From: JAUIBE01 sp035267185
GTDB lineage: Bacteria; Pseudomonadota; Gammaproteobacteria; Xanthomonadales; SZUA-36
Direction: 5' to 3'
Assembly (NCBI GenBank): GCA_035267185.1
Contig: DATFLY010000124.1
Span: 1-6,229, forward strand
DNA length: 6,229 bases
Shown here: piece after piece, positions 1-5,677 of the stretch
Layout of the letters: every line of letters begins with the position of its first letter
Position numbering within the stretch: position 1 is the first letter of the stretch
Translations under genes and position numbers: made by a program
The notes under the pieces: model-generated
Database searches by the model: none
The model's input: the letters and a program-made list of their open reading frames with translations, nothing else
What the model was told of the DNA's origin: nothing

Positions 1-2
1 CG

Positions 3-602
3 GCTCCGGCGGACAGCACGGAGGCGGCCTGTAACATCTATCCGGCAGGACAAGACCACGGCGACAGGCTAATCCCCTGCACCTTCAGCCAGAGACAGGG
101 CTACATCACAATCAGACGTTCTGATGATGTGACCCACGACCTGTCGCCCGTCGGCGATACGCCCGGCAATTTTGAGGACCAGGATGGCCGCAGGGTCTAC
201 CAGCAAAGCGGGCTCGGCGATCAGGGTCTGATCTTCCGGTTTCCGGATGAAAGTGTATATGTCTACTGGAATACCACCATGTTGGAGCCCATCGACGAGG
301 ATAATCCAACCTGGCCATTCAGTACTTCGGAGTACGATGCCACCGCTTTGTTTCGCTGCAGGGCTGCCGGCGATTCCGAGTTTGGCAACTGCCCGGGTGG
401 CATCCAGCGCATGGAAGACAACCAGGCATCAATCGTGGTGCAGAACCAGCTGGGTGAGCAATTCACGATCAATTTCATGACGGATTATGTCAATGCGACC
501 AATCGCGAGGTGAAGGCGCAACTTGAAGGTGATACCTGGATACTGGACTTTGCCAATGGCGAGCTCTGGGAAGTGCCACTGGCCGCGATTGAGGGCGGCT
601 GA
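3..602 (+). CDS. Conserved hypothetical protein, probably exported (5' end outside window)
   Basis: The reading frame is open from the left edge to a TGA at 600-602, giving about 199 visible codons. The only in-window start candidate is a GTG at 129. The frame upstream of it already reads like ordinary protein (for example LIPCTFSQRQGY, then ITIRRSDD leading into the GTG), so the true start is most likely before the window. The visible part has no transmembrane segment and is rich in Asp, Glu, Gly and aromatic residues, with several cysteines (CNIYP, IPCTF, LFRCR, GNCPGG) that could pair in the periplasm. It resembles conserved lipoproteins of unknown function in Proteobacteria, but I cannot name a family and the signal peptide is not visible. 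The stop lies 5 bases before the next lipoprotein gene, so the two are almost certainly cotranscribed and may act together at the envelope. The coding call is firm; the function is unknown. Confidence 0.8.
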   Translation, partial: APADSTEAACNIYPAGQDHGDRLIPCTFSQRQGYITIRRSDDVTHDLSPVGDTPGNFEDQDGRRVYQQSGLGDQGLIFRFPDESVYVYWNTTMLEPIDEDNPTWPFSTSEYDATALFRCRAAGDSEFGNCPGGIQRMEDNQASIVVQNQLGEQFTINFMTDYVNATNREVKAQLEGDTWILDFANGELWEVPLAAIEGG

Positions 603-607
603 ACAAG

Positions 608-1615
608 ATGAAAATACGAATCATTCTGATGACAATGGCTTGTATTCTGGCAGCGGGATGTGCCCCGGAAGACACGCTCGAAACGACTGATGCGGCAACC
701 GCGGACTCAACGGAGCCAGCCGCTGCAGACCCGGCGCCTGCCGCGGAACCGGAACTGGCTGGCACGGCATGGCGCCTGCTTAATATCGCGGAGATGAACG
801 ACAACACCGACATTCCCGACGATCCCGCGAAATATACGCTGGTTTTGAACCCTGACGGCACAGCCAATATGAGAGCCGACTGCAACCGGGGAAAAGGATC
901 GTGGACCTCCGAAGCATCGGGCCAGTTGCAGTTTGGTCCGGTCGCGGCGACACGGGCACTTTGCCCACCGGGGTCTTTGTCAGAGAAATACCTGGCCCAG
1001 TTCCAGTGGGTTCGTAGTTACGTATTGAAGGACGGACACCTGTTCCTGGCTACCATGGCCGATGGGGCGATCATTGAATTTGAGCCACTGCCGCCAGTGG
1101 CCGCGAGGGTGTTTGGCGAGGAAGTCCGCACCGCTGATGCAACTGAAATGCAGGATGCGATCGTGACGCTGGTCTTTGACCGCTACGCTGCCGAAAACGG
1201 CCTGGTGCCTGAAGAGGCCGAGATCGACGCTTTCGTCGAAAACATGCAGCAAGGCATGGCGGAGCGCGGAATGACCGCCGAAGATGACCTCACTGAGGAA
1301 GAAGCGGGCGAAGTGGCCACAATGCGGCGGCAGATGGGTAACGCCGTGATCCGCAATTGGAAAATCAACAAGTCATTATACGAGGCTTACGGTGGACGAA
1401 TCATCTACCAACAATTCGGCCCCGAGCCGCTGGATGCCTACCGTGAGTATCTCGAAGAGTTGCAGGACGCCGGCAGGCTTAAGATTGTTGATGAAGCGAT
1501 GGCTGAAACTTTCTGGCGCTACTTCACTGACGATTCAAAGCATGACTTCATGGAATCAGGCAGTGAGGATGAGGCCCTCGTATTCGCCACTCCTCCCTGG
1601 GAGGAACAAACTTAA
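608..1615 (+). CDS. META-domain (HslJ-like) lipoprotein with SurA-N-like helical C-terminal part
   Basis: The 335-residue protein starts with a short lipoprotein signal peptide: a basic MKIR, a hydrophobic stretch, then LAAGC with the lipidated cysteine at 18. The residue after it is Ala, not Asp, which by the usual rule predicts the outer membrane. Residues 20-50 are an Ala/Pro/Glu-rich linker. Residues 50-160 match the META/HslJ pattern: TAWRLL, a beta strand plus NPDG turn, DCNRGKGSW around 91-99, then FGPVAATRALCP around 109-120. Cys92 and Cys119 could form a disulfide. Residues 165-335 are mostly helical and acidic. Their start (FGEEVRTADATEMQDAIV) looks like the beginning of a SurA-type chaperone domain, but no parvulin PPIase domain follows. 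Role is inferred as an envelope stress or folding factor; HslJ itself is linked to heat shock and novobiocin resistance in E. coli. The ATG lies 5 bases after the previous stop; GAGGG at 591-595 is a possible ribosome site. Confidence 0.88.
   Translation: MKIRIILMTMACILAAGCAPEDTLETTDAATADSTEPAAADPAPAAEPELAGTAWRLLNIAEMNDNTDIPDDPAKYTLVLNPDGTANMRADCNRGKGSWTSEASGQLQFGPVAATRALCPPGSLSEKYLAQFQWVRSYVLKDGHLFLATMADGAIIEFEPLPPVAARVFGEEVRTADATEMQDAIVTLVFDRYAAENGLVPEEAEIDAFVENMQQGMAERGMTAEDDLTEEEAGEVATMRRQMGNAVIRNWKINKSLYEAYGGRIIYQQFGPEPLDAYREYLEELQDAGRLKIVDEAMAETFWRYFTDDSKHDFMESGSEDEALVFATPPWEEQT
1591..1605 (+). repeat. Inverted repeat at the 3' end of the META lipoprotein gene
   Basis: TCCTCC-CTG-GGAGGA forms a perfect 6-bp stem with a 3-base loop inside the last codons of the gene, encoding PPWEE. 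No T-rich run follows, so it is not a standard intrinsic terminator. It may only reflect codon content, or it may help stabilise the mRNA 3' end. Confidence 0.35.
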
Positions 1616-1623
1616 TCGATTAA
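1612..1623. repeat. 12-bp perfect palindrome overlapping a stop codon
   Basis: TTAATCGATTAA is its own reverse complement and includes the TAA stop (1613-1615) of the META lipoprotein gene. It could be a binding site for a dimeric protein or a chance AT-rich palindrome. The remaining bases to 1692 show no terminator and no further gene. Confidence 0.35.
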
Positions 1624-1692
1624 CCCCACTTGATTGACACGATGATGATGAGTTTCATCGCTTCGAGCAACTAAAAGACTCAGGTAAAAGAT

Positions 1693-2031
1693 TCAGGGCG
1701 CCGGCCCAATGACTGCCCCGATGGTTGTCGGTCCGGCGGCAGTGTTGGTTGCGGGTGGAGAGGTTGCCAGCCGGTGCAACGGCTCCGCCAGGCTCTCCAT
1801 CCAGGTTGCACCCCCCGCCTTACTTCGGGCCAGCGCCACCATCACGTAGGCCTGACCATCCATTTCGACCAGCATGCTGTCGGCGTGGAAATCCCGCCAG
1901 GTGCCTGACTTGCGGTATAACTGAAGGTCATCGTGTCCATCAAGACCCTTGACGAACTTGTGCTTTATTCCTGGCTCGGACATGGCCTCCCGCATCATCT
2001 GCGACTGCTCCGGACTGACCAGTTCGTCGAA
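1693..2031 (-). pseudogene. C-terminal remnant of a class A beta-lactamase-like serine hydrolase
   Basis: The minus-strand frame reads from about 2031 to a TGA at 1693-1695. It contains a recognisable end of the beta-lactamase2/class A-like serine hydrolase fold: LVSPEQSQMM, PGIKHKFVKG, then YRKSGTWRDFHADSML and a VMVALARS strand. KSG at 1903-1911 is the equivalent of the KTG box that lines the active site. The S-x-x-K nucleophile box and the SDN box, which normally lie in the first two thirds, are missing. About 112 codons remain of a family normally near 300 residues. The frame stays open to an ATG at 2214, but that upstream part is antisense to the solute-binding remnant and has no family resemblance. 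The last ~25 residues are a Pro/Thr/Ala-rich tail. No catalysis is expected. The exact breakpoint is uncertain by about 15 bases. Confidence 0.7.
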
Positions 2032-2045
2032 TTCGTCGTCGTTGA
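2020..2045. other. Junction between two 5'-truncated, head-to-head gene remnants
   Basis: Family resemblance switches here from a minus-strand serine hydrolase to a plus-strand solute-binding domain. The stretch holds a short direct repeat, TTCGTCG at 2023-2029 and again at 2032-2038, with an EcoRI-type GAATTC (2029-2034) across it. A single deletion between two divergently transcribed genes would give this arrangement; a chimeric clone or misassembly would too. Confidence 0.55.
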
Positions 2046-2367
2046 TCACTGGGAAGCCTACTTCAAGGGTGAAATTAAAAACCTGGATGCATTCCTGGTC
2101 CCGGCCGAGCACGCATCCGGCTGGTCCCTGCTCCATCCGGAGTTCACGGTCATGGTGCCGCAGCCTGACCCCATAGAGATTTCGATTGCATATGGTGTGG
2201 CACTTCGGTCCCAAGGACTCGCCGAGGCAATCAACGAGTTGATCATTTTCGCCAGCAATACCGGTGAAATCGACCGGTCATACGAATACTGGATTCTTGG
2301 CCAGGGCGCCAAAGATCATTCACCAAGGTGGTCAATCATTCGGGACGTTCTCGGCTGGGTGGAATAA
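2032..2367 (+). pseudogene. C-terminal remnant of a type-3 periplasmic solute-binding domain
   Basis: The plus-strand frame ending at TAA 2365-2367 carries the end of an SBP_bac_3-type solute-binding domain. Visible features are an LDAFLVPAEHASGWSLLHPE stretch, the strand FTVMVPQP, IAYGVALRS, a helix followed by GEIDRSYEYWILGQGA, and the end PRWSIIRDVLGWVE. About 111 codons are left; stand-alone proteins of this family have roughly 250-300 residues. A similar ending occurs, from memory, in proteins where this domain is fused behind a dicarboxylate symporter, so the parent may have been such a fusion. The frame continues upstream to an ATG at 1933, but that part is antisense to the beta-lactamase-like remnant and unlike the family. 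No signal peptide, promoter or plausible start remains. It converges on the phospholipase D gene with only 10 bases between stops. Confidence 0.68.
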
Positions 2368-2377
2368 ATCCGGGCTT

Positions 2378-3940
2378 TTAGTAAAGTTCCTTTGGAAACA
2401 TCCGGAAAAACAGGTCCATGACCCGCTGCCAGAAATTACGGGCGGGCTGCCTGTTAACAGTCTCATCGCTGTTGACCCAGTAGGGATCTCCATCTTCATC
2501 GAGAAGAACCTGCCAGGCGTTGTCCGGGTGCATGTCTTGCTCCATCAGTTCGACCAGCTCACGGGCAAGCCCGGGACTTCTGATCAGGGCGCCGTCTTCT
2601 GTATTGATGTTGAAAGAACGGGGGTCAAAGTTCATGGAGCCTATAAACACGAGTTCGCGGTCAATGACAACGGCCTTCGTGTGCAGGCCGACAAACCTTC
2701 CCTTAACCGGAGGCACCTCTACCACCGTTTCTTTTATCGCTGCGTCAGCCCTTAATTCGTACAGCTCCGCACCCGCTTCAATAAAATCATCACGCCATCC
2801 CTTGTAATGGCTGTTGACGGCAGGAACGTCATGAGAAGCCAGCGAATTGGTCAGAATTCGCACATCAACACCACGATCCGTGAGCGCCTGGAGGCGGTCT
2901 ATCGCATCCTGGTTGGGAATGATGTAAGCATTGGTGACCAGCAGTTCCTCCTGCGCGAGTTCAAAAAACTCGAACATTTCCAATGCCATGTTCTGAATGA
3001 CAGCATCCCCATCAGCCTCGTCGTAAATCACCTCGCTGGTTCCGATATGAAGCCCTGGGACCAGGTCTTCCAGTTCATCTGTCCAGTCCTGGACGCCAAC
3101 ATGGAAAGAATCCAGGTCTTCGTTGCCGGCATTATTGGCGATGATGGAAGTCCATGTTGTCTCGGCGAATTCCGGGTCCGGCTGAGCATCGAAGTTGTCC
3201 ACGGAAACCACCCAGTTGCTGTTCCAGAAACTGTCGAACATCTGGTTGGTCTGTTGCGCAAGATGGCCAAATCCAAGCACGTCCAGATCATGGAAGTTAT
3301 AGGCATGACTGAGCCCGAAATAGTGGTCACCGATATTGCGGCCACCGATGACTGCAGCGTGGCCATCCGCGATCAAAAGTTTGTCATGCATGCGAAAGTT
3401 CAACCGCTGCATCTCGACGATCATTTCTCCGCCCCTCGAAACCAGGTTGCGTTTGCGCCACGAGTTGAACAGTCTGACCTCGATGTTGGGCCGCTGGTTG
3501 AGCTCATAGAGAGGCTGATCCTGGCCAATGGTCAAAAGATCGTCGACGATGAGCCTGACGTGCACGCCACGCTCTTCAGCCGCCCGCACCACGCGTTCGA
3601 GTAACAGCATGCCGGCGCTGTCGGGATACCAGAGATAGGTTTGGATATCGATCGATGAAACAGCCGAATCGATCAGCGCCAGGCGCCAGTCCATGCTCTC
3701 ACGGCTGCCGTTCAGCAGCTTGAACCCGGAATGTTTCCCGGTGTGTGTGCTGGTTACCGCCCGCGCTGTTTCGGCCAGCACGCCGTTCTCGGCTGGCGGC
3801 CTGGCAAACGCTGGTTCCGGCCACTGGATATCATCCTTGAGTTGAGGGGTGGCACACGCGGTCAGCATCAAGGCAAAAGCGGCGGTCGGTAATGCGCGTA
3901 TAAATCGCGTGCGAATGCATAAAGCCGGGGCTCGGTGCAC
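2378..3940 (-). CDS. Phospholipase D-family lipoprotein, ClsC/cardiolipin synthase-like
   Basis: This is a two-HKD phospholipase D superfamily protein, 520 residues from the chosen start. The signal peptide ends in LTAC, with the lipidated cysteine at residue 29, so it should be membrane anchored and face the periplasm. The first catalytic motif is H185-x-K187-x4-D192, followed by GGRNIGDHYFG, which is typical of the E. coli ClsC (YmdC) group. The second is H420-x-K422-x4-D427, followed by GSMNFDPRS. All catalytic residues are present, so it should be active. ClsC makes cardiolipin from phosphatidylglycerol and phosphatidylethanolamine; whether this protein makes cardiolipin or cleaves phospholipids cannot be told. 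Start choice: an ATG exists at 3961, but AAGGAG (3947-3952) lies inside that extension and sits 6 bases ahead of GTG 3940, which I prefer. No ymdB-like partner is next to it. The gene stands alone, convergent with the solute-binding remnant. Confidence 0.92.
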   Translation of the reverse strand: MHRAPALCIRTRFIRALPTAAFALMLTACATPQLKDDIQWPEPAFARPPAENGVLAETARAVTSTHTGKHSGFKLLNGSRESMDWRLALIDSAVSSIDIQTYLWYPDSAGMLLLERVVRAAEERGVHVRLIVDDLLTIGQDQPLYELNQRPNIEVRLFNSWRKRNLVSRGGEMIVEMQRLNFRMHDKLLIADGHAAVIGGRNIGDHYFGLSHAYNFHDLDVLGFGHLAQQTNQMFDSFWNSNWVVSVDNFDAQPDPEFAETTWTSIIANNAGNEDLDSFHVGVQDWTDELEDLVPGLHIGTSEVIYDEADGDAVIQNMALEMFEFFELAQEELLVTNAYIIPNQDAIDRLQALTDRGVDVRILTNSLASHDVPAVNSHYKGWRDDFIEAGAELYELRADAAIKETVVEVPPVKGRFVGLHTKAVVIDRELVFIGSMNFDPRSFNINTEDGALIRSPGLARELVELMEQDMHPDNAWQVLLDEDGDPYWVNSDETVNRQPARNFWQRVMDLFFRMFPKELY

Positions 3941-3946
3941 TACGGG

Positions 3947-3952
3947 CTCCTT
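3947..3952 (-). promoter_or_regulatory. Shine-Dalgarno AAGGAG deciding the GTG start of the phospholipase D gene
   Basis: On the minus strand AAGGAG is followed by CCCGTA and then GTG at 3940, an ideal 6-base spacing. The competing upstream ATG at 3961 has no comparable site in front of it. Confidence 0.6.
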
Positions 3953-3988
3953 AAATATCATCTAAATCCTGGGGCAAGTCAGGGTGAG

Positions 3989-3997
3989 TCTATAACA
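3989..3997 (-). promoter_or_regulatory. Possible extended -10 promoter for the phospholipase D gene
   Basis: Read on the minus strand, TGTTATAGA fits the extended -10 pattern TGnTATAAT with two mismatches. No good -35 box is seen at the right distance. Transcription would start near 3981, giving a leader of about 40 bases before GTG 3940. The remaining bases up to 4139 hold no gene I can support and no clear terminator for the upstream dinF gene. Confidence 0.3.
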
Positions 3998-4127
3998 AAA
4001 ATTCAAAGCGATGCATGGGATACTCAGGAGGCCCGAAGATGGCCCGCTCGTGCTCGATGCCTGTTTGTTTGATACCTCTTGATGGCCACTGGATTAATAA
4101 AAGCAAACAGCGCGTCACAGACTATTT

Positions 4128-4142
4128 TGATCATTCTGATCA
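4128..4142. repeat. TGATCA repeated around 3 bases at the dinF stop codon
   Basis: TGATCA occurs at 4128-4133 and 4137-4142, separated by TTC. Each copy is itself a palindrome, so the pair is both direct and inverted. It overlaps the TGA stop of dinF (4140-4142). On the coding (minus) strand it could form a weak 6-bp hairpin followed by AAAATAG, not a T-run, so it is not called a terminator. Confidence 0.3.
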
Positions 4143-5456
4143 GACAGCAGATGGCAATCGATCGATACGAATACGATAGTAGGCAAACATGGTCACCGCC
4201 CTGGCTGCCATAAAGATCATGAATGCCAGCCACAGGCCATGATTGCCAAGGTCCTGCAAAAAATACCAGGCTGGCACATAAACAACGAATGTTGAAAACA
4301 CCATGCTGTTGCGCATTTCCCGTGTCCAGGTCGCGCCAATCAGCACCCCGTCATAGAGAAAAGACCAGGCAGAAACCAGTGGTGACAATATCATCCAGGG
4401 CATGAAGACTGCGGCTGTTTGTCGAATGGCTTCAATATCGGTCAGCCAGGCAATCACCATATTCCCGGTCAGTGCATAGGCACCGCTGAACAACACCGCA
4501 ACCAGCAAGGTCCACTGGAGGCACCGTTTGACCGCCAGTTCAAGGTAGCGCCGCTCACCCATTCCTTTCGCTTTTCCAACCAGGGCCTCGGCAGCCAGTG
4601 CAAAGCCATCCAGTCCATAAGACATGAAATATTGGAGGTTGATCAGCAACGCATTGGCGGCCAGTTCCAATGGCCCCAGCCTTGCACCCATGGCAGTAAA
4701 AAACGCGAAGGAAAACATCAGGCACAGTGTGCGAACCAGTATGTTGCTGTTGATCGCGATGGTTCGTTTCATCTGGGTTGGGTTGAGTACCTCGGATACA
4801 ACATAGCGACCCGGGTATTTCTTCAACTCGCGCAGGACAAACGCGACCCCAACCGCAAGCCCGGCATATTCGGCGATAACAGAAGCCGCAGCAATACCAT
4901 CAACCTGGTAACCCAACCCAAGAACAAACCACAGGTCGAGCACCATATTGGTGATGTTGATGGTGAGCAGAAGGACCAGTGGAACACGCGCGTTTTGAAG
5001 GCCCAGGAACCAACCGAGGATGGCAAAGTTCACCAGCACAGCAGGCGCGCTCCAGATCCGGACATCAAAGTAGATGCCCGCATAGTTCATCACGTCCGCT
5101 TCCGGAGCAATCAAAAAAAGTGAGAGCGATCTTAAAGGCACCTGTGCCATCAGCAGGATCAATGCCAGAGCCAGTGCGATGGCTACACTTCTGGCCAGAG
5201 CGGTCCTGATTACATCAGGCTGCTCCGCCCCGACGGCCTGGGCGGTGATGCCCGTTGTCCCCATGCGCAGAAAATTCATGCCCATGAAGATGACGCTGAA
5301 AATGGTTGCGCCCACCGCCACTGCGCCCAGGTAGGCCGGGCCAGGCAAATGACCAGCCACGCCGGAATCGACCATGCCCAGTATGGGGACCGACAAATTC
5401 GAAAGAATCATTGGCGCTGCGATGCGCCAGACCGCACGGTGAGAGAATGCCTGCAA
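4140..5456 (-). CDS. dinF: MATE family efflux transporter, DinF subfamily
   Basis: The 438-residue product matches E. coli DinF (about 459 residues) along its whole length. It is an inner-membrane multidrug and toxin extrusion transporter, expected to have 12 helices and to export cationic or other toxic compounds in exchange for H+ or Na+. DinF-type landmarks are AAPMILSN (13-20), GMVDSGVAGHL (27-37), TTGITAQAVGA (67-77), SAPAVLVNF (136-144), YGLDGFALAAEALVGKA (280-296) and YDGVLIGATWTREMRNSM (368-385). Two repeats of six helices are visible, with the loop between halves around 210-235. The start is TTG at 5454-5456: the frame has a TAG stop a few codons upstream, no ATG before Met16, and GGAG lies 6 bases before the TTG. 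In E. coli dinF sits behind lexA in the SOS regulon; here there is no lexA neighbour and I see no LexA box upstream. Substrate and coupling ion are not determinable from sequence alone. Confidence 0.95.
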   Translation of the reverse strand: MQAFSHRAVWRIAAPMILSNLSVPILGMVDSGVAGHLPGPAYLGAVAVGATIFSVIFMGMNFLRMGTTGITAQAVGAEQPDVIRTALARSVAIALALALILLMAQVPLRSLSLFLIAPEADVMNYAGIYFDVRIWSAPAVLVNFAILGWFLGLQNARVPLVLLLTINITNMVLDLWFVLGLGYQVDGIAAASVIAEYAGLAVGVAFVLRELKKYPGRYVVSEVLNPTQMKRTIAINSNILVRTLCLMFSFAFFTAMGARLGPLELAANALLINLQYFMSYGLDGFALAAEALVGKAKGMGERRYLELAVKRCLQWTLLVAVLFSGAYALTGNMVIAWLTDIEAIRQTAAVFMPWMILSPLVSAWSFLYDGVLIGATWTREMRNSMVFSTFVVYVPAWYFLQDLGNHGLWLAFMIFMAARAVTMFAYYRIRIDRLPSAV

Positions 5457-5461
5457 GTCGA

Positions 5462-5466
5462 ACTCC
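5462..5466 (-). promoter_or_regulatory. Ribosome binding site supporting the dinF TTG start
   Basis: On the minus strand CGGAG is followed by TTCGAC and then TTG at 5456. The spacing of 6 bases and the lack of any other usable upstream start support the rare start codon. Confidence 0.5.
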
Positions 5467-5639
5467 GTGGTGTGGACTATGCGGCCAACAAACAGCCTTG
5501 AACCACTTGTTATTTATTATTCATTACCTTTCCTTCAGAAACACACGTTGTCCATTCCAAACCTGTTTCGGACACTGCGCCAATCGCTGAAGGTCTGAAG
5601 ATCATTATATTCACTCAATCATCCATGCGTTTGTTAGCG

Positions 5640-5645
5640 TAAAAT
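5640..5645 (+). promoter_or_regulatory. Possible -10 box of the uup-like gene
   Basis: TAAAAT matches five of six bases of the sigma-70 -10 consensus and lies 32 bases before the TTG start at 5678. No -35 box is recognisable at 16-18 bases upstream, so this is a weak call. Confidence 0.22.
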
Positions 5646-5677
5646 GCCCCTCCACTATCTCTGACTGGCGTACTGTC

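Larger units (their letters stand above)
5457..5677. other. Divergent intergenic region between dinF and the uup-like gene
   Basis: The 221 bases must hold the promoters of both flanking genes. An AT-rich patch at about 5509-5525 lies upstream of dinF, but no convincing -35/-10 pair is seen for it. No LexA-type CTG-N10-CAG operator was found by eye. No gene or RNA is supported here. Confidence 0.5.

Noticed and set aside
129..131. GTG at 129 as the true start of the first gene
   Set aside because: The frame stays open to the window edge and the upstream residues read as protein continuous with the domain; the GTG also lacks a clear ribosome site.
1933..2031. ATG at 1933 as a real start giving a 144-residue plus-strand protein
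   Set aside because: The first ~33 residues are antisense to the beta-lactamase-like remnant including sequence just below its conserved motifs, and do not look like a signal peptide or solute-binding domain.
2032..2214. ATG at 2214 as a real start giving a 173-residue minus-strand serine hydrolase
   Set aside because: Residues encoded above about 2031 are antisense to the solute-binding remnant, lack the S-x-x-K and SDN boxes and have no signal peptide.
2807..3604. A 265-codon plus-strand open frame inside the phospholipase D gene
   Set aside because: It lies fully antisense to a protein with both HKD motifs intact and shows no family features; it reflects codon usage of the true gene.
4128..4142. 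TGATCA-TTC-TGATCA as a dinF terminator
   Set aside because: The stem is short and AT-rich and no U-run follows on the transcribed strand.
4024..4233. A 69-codon minus-strand frame overlapping the end of dinF
   Set aside because: It overlaps dinF coding sequence in another frame, is rich in Arg, Cys and His with no domain pattern, and has no ribosome site that I can see.
4419..5123. A 234-codon plus-strand open frame inside dinF
   Set aside because: It is antisense to a full-length, well-recognised MATE transporter and its composition (many Gln, His, Arg, Asn) is that of an antisense shadow.
5644..5664. Six-codon leader ORF (MPLHYL) ahead of the uup-like gene, as seen before some regulated ABC-F genes
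   Set aside because: Its ATG overlaps the candidate -10 box, it has no ribosome site, and leader-peptide control is typical of antibiotic-resistance ABC-F genes, not of Uup.
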